Below, piece by piece: positions 55,304 to 64,000 of a stretch of DNA of 64,000 bases; the stretch's first letter is position 1, and each line of letters starts with the position of its first letter. The notes under the pieces are model-generated. The model saw only the letters and a program-made list of their open reading frames with translations. It made no database searches and was not told where the DNA came from. Made by a program: the position numbers and the translations under genes. Origin of the DNA: JBEKIK01 sp963838495 (GTDB taxonomy: Bacteria > Planctomycetota > Planctomycetia > Pirellulales > Thermoguttaceae); NCBI GenBank assembly GCA_963838495.1, contig CAWIRC010000001.1, positions 1,798,001 through 1,862,000 of the forward strand, given 5' to 3'.

Positions 55304-55825
55304 ATGTCCCCTTCTTTTCATCTTTTGCATCATGTTCGTCAGAACCCCAATTTGCGCGACTGTGCGATCGCCGCGGTGGCCATGATAGCAAATGTGACAT
55401 ACGACGAAGTTCTTGCGATGGTCCCTTCAAGCGTGGCCAAAAGAGGACTGAAGCTTTGGCGATTACCGAGAGTTCTCAAACATTTCACACATATCAAGTG
55501 GCGATATTACGACGGATGGTTCCGCAGGTTGGATACGATCTTTCGCGGAGACAATTCCCACATCATAAAGGAGCCCGTGCTTGCAATTATCCGACCGCCG
55601 TGGCGTCTGCGGCCAAGACACGCCATCGTTCTCTTCGGTGGATGGGTCCATGATAGCTCATTTCCAAGAGGCATTCGATGGGACGAGTATTACCGACGTA
55701 GATGGACAGTCGTACGGATCTATCGCGCAATACATCCAGAATTACTCAGTACTGCCCGATTACAAAACTGGGTGGAACGAAATATCAAACTGAATTTCTC
55801 CGACGTAGCCGAGCATAATCTATAG
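55304..55825 (+). CDS. Possible papain-like cysteine peptidase, unknown
   Basis: About 173 residues from ATG 55304 (22 upstream codons in frame look non-coding). The opening RQNPNLRDCAIAAVAMIANVT has the DC-AIAA pattern of C39/papain-like cysteine peptidases, with the cysteine before a helix. A later RPRHAIVLFGGWVHD could give the catalytic histidine. But there is no clear Asn/Asp, and no transporter nearby, so the label is weak. It follows the second BrnTA module and is convergent with clpB. Acquired accessory gene is likely. Confidence 0.5.
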   Translation: MSPSFHLLHHVRQNPNLRDCAIAAVAMIANVTYDEVLAMVPSSVAKRGLKLWRLPRVLKHFTHIKWRYYDGWFRRLDTIFRGDNSHIIKEPVLAIIRPPWRLRPRHAIVLFGGWVHDSSFPRGIRWDEYYRRRWTVVRIYRAIHPELLSTARLQNWVERNIKLNFSDVAEHNL

Positions 55826-55954
55826 ATTGGACACCATCAGGATTTTTGCCTTTGTAGATGTGTCGAGGGCGTCGAAATTCATCCCCTGGATCATGTAAAG
55901 CCTCTTGGAATCCTTCGTTGGCCGATTGCGCGATGGCAGGACTTTGTTCTTGTT

Positions 55955-58587
<2,633 letters not shown>

Positions 58588-58597
58588 GGTTATTTTG

Positions 58598-58634
58598 TCC
58601 CCTCTCCCTCCGGGAGAGGGCTAGGGTGAGGGCT
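58598..58634 (+). repeat. Palindromic repeat, family A copy, 3' flank of DUF559 gene
   Basis: CCCCTCTCCCTCCGGGAGAG stem, then GGCTAGGGTGAGGGCT. Forward orientation, 17 nt after the DUF559 stop. Confidence 0.88.
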
Positions 58635-58651
58635 GAACTTCGACAGATGCC

Positions 58652-59014
58652 TCAATCCCATTCCACTCCCGCAGCTTGTGCAATGCCTCTTGCCACGGCA
58701 TCAAGATCGCTCATGACATCTTGATTCGTGACTCGCAGGACTTTCAAACCTTGTTGTTCAAAAAAATTAATTCTCTCACGATCTTGTTCTGCGCTATCGG
58801 TATGACTCATGCCGTCAATTTCAACGACAAGTGCAGCGCTATTACAAAAAAAGTCGACAACGTACGGACCGATTGGATGTTGTCGGCGAAATTTCAGCCC
58901 GGCAATTTGTCCATTGCGCAACGCTAGCCACAATAATTGTTCCGGCGGCGTGCCCTCCTGCCGCAATTGCCTAGCACGATCAATCATGTGCTTGGATGAA
59001 TATTTTTTGCCCAT
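58652..59014 (-). CDS. DUF559 (Vsr-like) endonuclease-domain protein
   Basis: 120 residues. The DUF559/Vsr-like PD-(D/E)XK core is PIGPYVVDFFC (D54), ALVVEIDGMSH (E65, D67) preceded by LKFRRQHP, with a C-terminal helix and LKVLRVTNQDVM. Start helix RARQLRQEGTPPEQLLWLALR is the family norm. Vsr-like enzymes nick DNA at mismatches; DUF559 members' substrates are unknown. The gene is tightly sandwiched between two palindromic repeats in the same orientation: 9 nt before its start (59024-59060) and 17 nt after its stop (58598-58634). The upstream repeat arm GGGAGAGGGG sits as its ribosome binding site. Confidence 0.88.
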   Translation of the reverse strand: MGKKYSSKHMIDRARQLRQEGTPPEQLLWLALRNGQIAGLKFRRQHPIGPYVVDFFCNSAALVVEIDGMSHTDSAEQDRERINFFEQQGLKVLRVTNQDVMSDLDAVARGIAQAAGVEWD

Positions 59015-59023
59015 AAAATTAGA

Positions 59024-59060
59024 TCCCCTCTCCCCTTGGGAGAGGGTTAGGGTGAGGGCT
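59024..59060 (+). repeat. Palindromic repeat, family A copy, 5' flank of DUF559 gene
   Basis: CCCCTCTCCCCTTGGGAGAG stem, then GGTTAGGGTGAGGGCT. Same orientation as 58598-58634. Its arm supplies the purine-rich leader of the DUF559 gene. Confidence 0.88.
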
Positions 59061-59357
59061 TCTAGTTCGTTCGCTTTTTGTTCTCTTTTGCAAAATGTTG
59101 TGCAATAACCCTACTAATATAACGTTGATCTCGGTGTTTACTAACAAAGAACATCATTATCATGAATACGAAACTCAGGAAAAGAACGATATATTGCTCA
59201 TCTAAAACACCCTTAAATAATTGTATTTTGGAGAAATAATCCCAGCCAGTATTAATGCAATTATGAATATGATCTAGCAATATAACAGAGAACCAAATTA
59301 CACTAGCCGCGCATAAATTAAATGCGAAGGCGCATTCCGCACTGATCTTTGTTAGCA

Positions 59358-60714
59358 CTGGACTTTTGCAAATTAGGTCAAACCCAACCGTAATGTGATA
59401 TGGTCAAGACCGTAGGAATAATCGGTGACTTGTTCGATCACCCAGGCGATGGTGGATCGCATGGTTTCGCGCATTACCGCCCGACAGGCTTCGCCGATGG
59501 TCGTCAGTTTGCGGAGGGCCCATGTTTTCGCACGGTTCGGCCCGAGTTGATCCATGAGCAGAGTGTACGCCAGCATGACCAAGTACATGTGCCGGGTCTG
59601 GCCTTGGCCGTCGCGCAGCTGACAATCTCCCATGCCCAACTCCTGCTTTCCGTCCCGATGAAAGGTCTCCGTTCCTGTCCAGCGATATTTGTAAACCAAG
59701 AGAATCCGCACCACGTCCCAGGCGACACGGTTGGTTATCAAAATCTTGCAGGGTTGTTTGTCTCGTTTGTTGTCCCAAATAATTACGATCCGTACCTTGT
59801 GGTTGACTCCGGGTATATGCAAGCAAACGGTGAAATGCCATTGTTGCTCTCGTCCGCGATGGAACGATTTGCGGGTTTCGGGATCGATCTCGGCGGCGAG
59901 TTCGTCGGCGCGGATCACTTTGCCCTTCCATTCGACCTTGCGATTGAACTTCAAGTCGCCGACATAGCCGCGAGGCCGGTCGAAACGGTCCCTCTTGGAA
60001 TGAATGTGGTTCAGTATCTCCGCGTTGGTGAAATAGCTGTCGAAAGTGAAGTCCCCGGGAATTTCCCGCTCGCATACCCAATCGACCAATTGGCAACAGA
60101 GCTTGGTATGATCGAAGAATTTCTCTCCGGTGGCCTCGCATTGCTCCCGCTTGCGGAAGCGGCGGAATTCCAGGGGATAGTGCTTCCCGCTGGAGCACAC
60201 GTAGTTGGCGAACAGATAATCGTGGGCGATTTTGTTTCGCTGATCGGCGTGATCCCAGAACCATCCTGCGTCTTTGATGTACTTTCCGTCGTGGTCGATC
60301 AGCACGTTGTCGATGGCAATGACCCCGCGGTCCGTATATTGAGTGCTGGAATCCCGCTGCAACCATTCCAACCGCCGTTGGTTGAGGGTTTCCGCGTCCC
60401 AATCCACTTCGGTCAAGAATTTGTTGAGGCAGGATTGGTCGGTGGTCTGGGCAAACTCCCGATTGATCCCCAGGACCGACTTCCGCTCCGCAATCATCAG
60501 TCCTGTAAGATACTCCGCGAAATGCCTTCGCTGCGGTTCGTTGGCAAACAAATCTCCGAACTGCTCCATAGCGTCCCGAACGACTTGAGGAAACTCGATG
60601 ATCCCTGGCATGACTGCACCATCCTTGGTTGTGAAGTGCCATCCCAAACACCACCGAATTAAACGCAATTTTACCCATTTTGACAAGACCAAACAACAGT
60701 TTGCAAAAGTCCAG
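59358..60714. mobile_element. Insertion sequence, IS4/IS701-like, 1357 bp
   Basis: Terminal inverted repeats CTGGACTTTTGCAAA (59358-59372) and its complement (60700-60714), perfect for 15 bp, flanked by the direct repeat TTAGCA (59352-59357 and 60715-60720). One transposase gene. Inserted in a membrane-protein gene. Confidence 0.9.
59373..60611 (-). CDS. DDE transposase, IS4 superfamily, IS701-like
   Basis: About 412 residues from ATG 60611 (AAGGA upstream); the frame is open to 60692. N-terminal LFANEPQRRHFAEYLTGLM and INREFA, catalytic aspartates in VIAIDNVLIDHDGK and FTFDSYFTNAEIL, and the E in YKYRWTGTETFHRDGKQELG, i.e. the YREK-like motif of IS4-type transposases. A long open frame on the opposite strand (59400-60662) is its shadow. 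Intact, so the IS may still be active. Confidence 0.88.
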   Translation of the reverse strand: MPGIIEFPQVVRDAMEQFGDLFANEPQRRHFAEYLTGLMIAERKSVLGINREFAQTTDQSCLNKFLTEVDWDAETLNQRRLEWLQRDSSTQYTDRGVIAIDNVLIDHDGKYIKDAGWFWDHADQRNKIAHDYLFANYVCSSGKHYPLEFRRFRKREQCEATGEKFFDHTKLCCQLVDWVCEREIPGDFTFDSYFTNAEILNHIHSKRDRFDRPRGYVGDLKFNRKVEWKGKVIRADELAAEIDPETRKSFHRGREQQWHFTVCLHIPGVNHKVRIVIIWDNKRDKQPCKILITNRVAWDVVRILLVYKYRWTGTETFHRDGKQELGMGDCQLRDGQGQTRHMYLVMLAYTLLMDQLGPNRAKTWALRKLTTIGEACRAVMRETMRSTIAWVIEQVTDYSYGLDHITLRLGLT

Positions 60715-61287
60715 TTAGCATTTGCGAGGTTGCTTTATCTTTCGTCTTGAGTTGCGCAATCATATTCGTCATTAGATCGAGATACCAATTAAAATCCTTA
60801 TCCTGCCCAGCATCAATGCCGTAGCATTTTGCCAATGTTTCAATCTTCTCCGCTGGCTTATCTGCTGACGGTGTATCTGCCGACGGTGTATCTGCTGACG
60901 CCATATTTCTCAAAGCGTTAGCCCAGTGTTGTTCAAAACATCGACAAAACCATTTCACCAAATAATGGCTGCAGCTAGACAAGAGCATACCCACCGCATA
61001 GCTCACCATGAATATGAACACAACGACGGCAAGTAGGAGAGTAGCGGATGGGTTAGGAAGCGGCTTATCCTTAAGATGCTCAAAAGGTACAAATTCGAGT
61101 GCAATGGCACTCAGTAGAATAAACCCTGGAATCACTCGAGAAATCAAATCGTACTGGATTTCAGAGACCATATTAAAAGGACTTGTTTTTTGATCTGAAT
61201 CATCATGAGTTGATTTTTCGTCTGACATAATAAGGGTCTCCCCCAGTAGAAATCTTCAATCATCAAATAATACACAAATGACCCTCC

Positions 61288-61323
61288 GCCCTCACCCTAG
61301 CCCTCTCCCGGAGGGAGAGGGGA
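61288..61323 (-). repeat. Palindromic repeat, family A copy
   Basis: Reverse orientation: GCCCTCACCCTAG, then CCCTCTCCC-GGA-GGGAGAGGGG. Between the interrupted membrane gene and dnaK, 25 nt after the dnaK stop; may also terminate dnaK. Confidence 0.88.
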
Positions 61324-61348
61324 CTTCCTTTTTCCCAGCCCCAGGTGT

Positions 61349-63265
61349 TTATTTCACCTCGAACTCGGCGTCGATCGTGTCGTCGTCGCCGCCGGAGGGT
61401 TGGGGGCCTGGGCCTGGTTGCGGCCCGGGTTGCGGGCCGGCTTGCGCCGGCGCGGCGCCGGCCTTTTCGTAAAGTGTTTTGCTCAACGCGTGCGAGGCCT
61501 GCTCCAGTTCGTGCACTGCCGACTTGATGCGTTCCACGTCGTCGCCTTTGGCCGCCTCGCGGGTCTTTTCGATGGCCCGGGTGACGGCGTCCTTGTCGGC
61601 CTGGCTCAGCTCGGCTTCGTGTTCCTTGATGAGTTTTTCCAACTGCCAGCACATCGAATCGGCCTGGTTGCGCTGTTCGGCCAGCGACCGTTTGCGCTTG
61701 TCTTCCTCGGCGTGGGCCTCGGCGTCCTTGCTCATGCGATCGATTTCCGTATCGGACAAGCCGCTGGATTGCTCGATGCGCACGGTTTGCTCCTTGCCCG
61801 TGCCAAGGTCCTTGGCCGAGACGTTGAGGATGCCGTTGGCGTCGATGTCGAATTTCACTTCGATTTGCGGCATTCCACGGGGCGCGGGTGGGATGCCTTC
61901 CAGGTTGAACTGGCCCAGCAAGCGGTTGTCGGCCGCCATTTGCCGCTCGCCTTGATAGACCTTGACGGTCACGGCCATCTGGTTGTCCTCGGCGGTGCTG
62001 AAGATCTGCTTGCGTTCAGTGGGGATGGTGGTGTTCCGCTCGACGAGTTTGGTCATGATGCCGCCCAGTGTTTCGATGCCCAGCGAGAGTGGAGTAACGT
62101 CGAGCAAGAGCACGTCTTTCACGTCGCCCATCAAAACGCCGCCTTGGATGGCCGCGCCTACGGCCACGACCTCGTCCGGATTCACGCCCTTATGCGGCTC
62201 CTTGGAGAACATCTGGCGTACCAGATCCTGGACCTTGGGAATGCGCGTCGATCCGCCCACAAGCACCACTTCGTTGATGTCCTTGGGCGACAGATGCGCA
62301 TCCTGCATGGCCTGGTTGACCGGCCCGCGGCAACGCTCGATCAAAGGATCGGCCAGCTTTTCGAACTGCGACCGGCTGATGGTCATTTGCAGATGCTTGG
62401 GGCCTGTGGCGTCGGCCGTGATGAAGGGCAGGTTGATGTCGGTCGATTGCGCCGACGACAACTCCTTTTTCGCCTTTTCGCAGGCCTCTTGCAGGCGCTG
62501 CAAGGCCATGGTGTCTTTCATCAAGTCGATGCCCTGCTGTTTTTTGAATTCCTCGGCCACGTATTTGATGAGCACGTGATCGATGTCGTCGCCGCCGAGG
62601 TGGGTGTCGCCGTTGGTGCTGATCACACGGAACACGCCGTCGGCCACTTCCAGCACGGAGACGTCGAACGTGCCGCCGCCGAGGTCGAAGACCACTATTT
62701 TTTCGTTCTTTTTCTTGTCCAGGCCGTAGGCCAGCGATGCCGCCGTAGGCTCGTTGATGATGCGGGCAACTTCCAGGCCGGCGATTTGGCCGGCGTCTTT
62801 GGTGGCCTGGCGCTGGGCGTCGTTAAAGTAGGCCGGCACGGTGATGACCGCCTTATTGACTTTGTGGCCCAAGTAGGCCTCGGCCGCCTCTTTCAATTTG
62901 CGCAGAACATACGCGGAGATTTCCGGAGGGGTATAATCCTTGCTGCCGACCTCGACTTTGACGTAATCTTCCGGCCCGCCCACGATTTTATAGGGCACGA
63001 TCTTCTCCTCGGAGGCCACCTCGTTGTGCCGCCGGCCCATGAAACGCTTGATCGAATAGATCGTGCGCATGGGGTTGGTAATGGCCTGACGCCGGGCAGG
63101 TTCGCCCACCACGGTTTCGCCCTTATCGGTGAACGCGACCACGCTGGGGGTCAAACGGTTGCCCTCGGCGTTGGGGATTACCTTTGCCTCCTTGCCTTCC
63201 ATAACCGCAACCACGGAGTTGGTAGTTCCGAGATCGATGCCAATGATTTTTTCCGCAACGGCCAT
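61349..63265 (-). CDS. dnaK: Chaperone DnaK (Hsp70)
   Basis: 638 residues. IGIDLGTTNSVVAVMEG at the start, INEPTAASLAYGLD, VVFDLGGGTFDVSVLE, VLVGGSTRIPKVQ, linker LLLDVTPLSLGIE and a C-terminal lid ending in a Pro/Gly-rich stretch and DDDTIDAEFEVK. GGAG precedes the ATG. No CIRCE element is visible upstream; a partial AGTGCC/GGCACT inverted repeat has a 20-bp spacer, so is not one. Works with ClpB nearby; GrpE and DnaJ are not in the window. Confidence 0.96.
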   Translation of the reverse strand: MAVAEKIIGIDLGTTNSVVAVMEGKEAKVIPNAEGNRLTPSVVAFTDKGETVVGEPARRQAITNPMRTIYSIKRFMGRRHNEVASEEKIVPYKIVGGPEDYVKVEVGSKDYTPPEISAYVLRKLKEAAEAYLGHKVNKAVITVPAYFNDAQRQATKDAGQIAGLEVARIINEPTAASLAYGLDKKKNEKIVVFDLGGGTFDVSVLEVADGVFRVISTNGDTHLGGDDIDHVLIKYVAEEFKKQQGIDLMKDTMALQRLQEACEKAKKELSSAQSTDINLPFITADATGPKHLQMTISRSQFEKLADPLIERCRGPVNQAMQDAHLSPKDINEVVLVGGSTRIPKVQDLVRQMFSKEPHKGVNPDEVVAVGAAIQGGVLMGDVKDVLLLDVTPLSLGIETLGGIMTKLVERNTTIPTERKQIFSTAEDNQMAVTVKVYQGERQMAADNRLLGQFNLEGIPPAPRGMPQIEVKFDIDANGILNVSAKDLGTGKEQTVRIEQSSGLSDTEIDRMSKDAEAHAEEDKRKRSLAEQRNQADSMCWQLEKLIKEHEAELSQADKDAVTRAIEKTREAAKGDDVERIKSAVHELEQASHALSKTLYEKAGAAPAQAGPQPGPQPGPGPQPSGGDDDTIDAEFEVK

Positions 63266-63830
63266 TTATAAGCTCCTTTCAGACGTATCAGATTAGGGCT
63301 GGATAAAAGCGATACTGTTTATTTAAGCCAACCCTTAGTAATTTTTTTCAGTTATGCCAACAAAATTAATGGATAAGTGCCGACATATTTTGATCCTTTC
63401 TGGCACTCACAATGTTATATTTTTTTAATTGCAAAGAACATGCCGGTTAAGAAAAGATGGAAAACATGGCTTGCGTAACATCTTTATTGATAAGGTGTTA
63501 CGATCATTATATTGAACCGTTTTAAACACGATCCGTTTGTAATCCTTATCCGAACTGCCATTTTGACACCCTGGAACAAAGTATGCATTGCCAAGTCCCA
63601 CACAAGCCCGCAGCGCAAGCAAGGGCCGCAACCCTTCCCCAACTTGCTCCATATCCATTGCTTGCGATCCTCCAATTCTAGCGCTATTGCCTTGCTTACG
63701 CTGCGGGCTAATGTGAGATAAACAAGTATCAGTATTAATCCCTGGCCGGTTGACACACCGGGCCTGGGCGGTTAAAAGGAAATGTTTCAGTATTATTAAT
63801 TAATAATTCTTCCGTCATTGAGATAGTTCC
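63266..63830. other. Long intergenic region with an inverted repeat
   Basis: 565 bp between divergent dnaK and the PheA-like gene. It holds the dnaK promoter, which I cannot place, and a long inverted repeat at 63605-63709. No ORF accepted. Confidence 0.5.
63605..63709. repeat. Inverted repeat of 20-bp arms, 65-bp spacer
   Basis: AGCCCGCAGCGCAAGCAAGG (63605-63624) and its complement with one mismatch (63690-63709). Known to me as a text-like dispersed repeat in planctomycete genomes. Could form a cruciform or be an element end pair. Confidence 0.75.
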
Positions 63831-64000
63831 GTGTCTAAATCCAAGCCGAAAAACGAGGTTGAAGGCGGCGTAAGGAAAAAAACCGCCCGGCGTTCGGAAT
63901 CGACTGCCCAGGCTTCGGCCGCCGACATCGCCCAATTAGACCGGGAACTATTGCAGCTCATACAGCGCCGTGCGAGCCTGATTTCAAATGCCGCCAAAAG
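63831..64000 (+). CDS. pheA: Chorismate mutase domain start (PheA-like), cut by window edge
   Basis: 56 codons of a gene running off the right edge, from GTG 63831. A lysine/arginine-rich leader of about 32 residues, then AADIAQLDRELLQLIQRRAS, the first helix of an AroQ-type chorismate mutase domain. In planctomycetes such a domain is fused to prephenate dehydratase, so PheA is likely. Weak GAGAT ribosome binding site. Confidence 0.7.
   Translation, partial: MSKSKPKNEVEGGVRKKTARRSESTAQASAADIAQLDRELLQLIQRRASLISNAAK

Larger units (their letters stand above)
59062..61228 (-). pseudogene. Membrane protein gene interrupted by an insertion sequence
   Basis: N-terminal part from ATG 61228: cytoplasmic start, TMs near 28-48 and 60-85, a loop with three near-identical SADTP repeats, and a soluble part ending ATSQMLT at the insertion. 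C-terminal part begins at the other side: KISAECAFAFNLCAASVIWFS..., two TMs, ending AKENKKRTN. Removing the IS and one copy of the TTAGCA duplication joins them in frame exactly, giving about 268 residues and four TMs. Unknown family. A recent disruption. Confidence 0.8.

Noticed and set aside
59400..60662. 420-codon frame on the plus strand
   Set aside because: It mirrors the transposase gene; no family features or start signal, while the minus strand has full catalytic motifs.
61400..63271. 623-codon frame on the plus strand
   Set aside because: Antisense shadow of dnaK, caused by high third-position GC.
63380..63420. CIRCE element before dnaK
   Set aside because: AGTGCC/GGCACT arms have a 20-bp spacer instead of 9 and lack the consensus ends.

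Overview
The window reads as a chromosomal segment of a planctomycete (Planctomycetota, perhaps Pirellulales). This rests on recognised families, not a search. Pointers are two PEP-CTERM proteins (one with HAF repeats, one kelch-like), a small basic winged-helix-like protein and several membrane-anchored unknowns of types I associate with this phylum, a YhaO/YhaN pair with altered phosphoesterase motifs, and an SPFH protein. Both window ends cut through genes: a RACo-type iron-sulfur/ASKHA protein on the left and a chorismate mutase/PheA start on the right.

Layout. 1-8 kb: RACo-like gene with an overlapping LysR regulator, a ribosome hibernation factor, a HicBA module, a secreted unknown, a histidine kinase/sigma-54 activator pair and an RluD-type pseudouridine synthase. 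8-17 kb: an unknown protein, a GH63/trehalase-like hydrolase convergent with a HAF-repeat PEP-CTERM protein, a frameshifted KAS III-like gene, PhzF-TrmO, a DUF3795/PPOX/isoprenylcysteine methyltransferase-like operon and a TPR membrane protein. 17-26 kb: UvrD-like helicase, YhaO, YhaN, methyltransferase. 26-37 kb: ABC-2 permease, a very long multi-PAS sensor kinase, thioredoxin-NHL protein, sugar porter, EF-G. 36.9-40 kb: a toxin-antitoxin island (BrnTA, HicAB, BrnT-like/antitoxin, RelE/XRE, an antitoxin relic and a duplicated pyrF tail) abutting pyrF. 41-46 kb: tRNA-Pro, a possible small RNA, kelch PEP-CTERM protein, SPFH protein, tRNA-Ser. 46-55 kb: broken outer membrane protein gene, a three-gene ABC exporter operon, FolC, a zinc-ribbon membrane protein, a second BrnTA. 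55-64 kb: ClpB, a DUF559 nuclease gene sandwiched between two palindromic repeats, an IS inserted in a membrane-protein gene, and DnaK.

Two window-wide patterns matter. First, at least 13 otherwise intact genes or reading frames are broken by one-base shifts, often in short homopolymers, including clpB and yhaO; this looks more like uncorrected indels in the assembly than mass gene decay, so frameshifted genes should be read as probably whole. Second, the DNA is full of short palindromic repeats. One family of about 37 bp has six copies: one inside the fusA reading frame, one split by a second repeat, and two directly flanking the DUF559 nuclease. The DUF559-plus-repeat arrangement is my best candidate for an under-described mobile system.

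Functional themes: stress and proteostasis (DnaK, ClpB, hibernation factor), surface/export (PEP-CTERM, ABC exporter, SPFH), sensing (two kinase systems) and abundant toxin-antitoxin modules.
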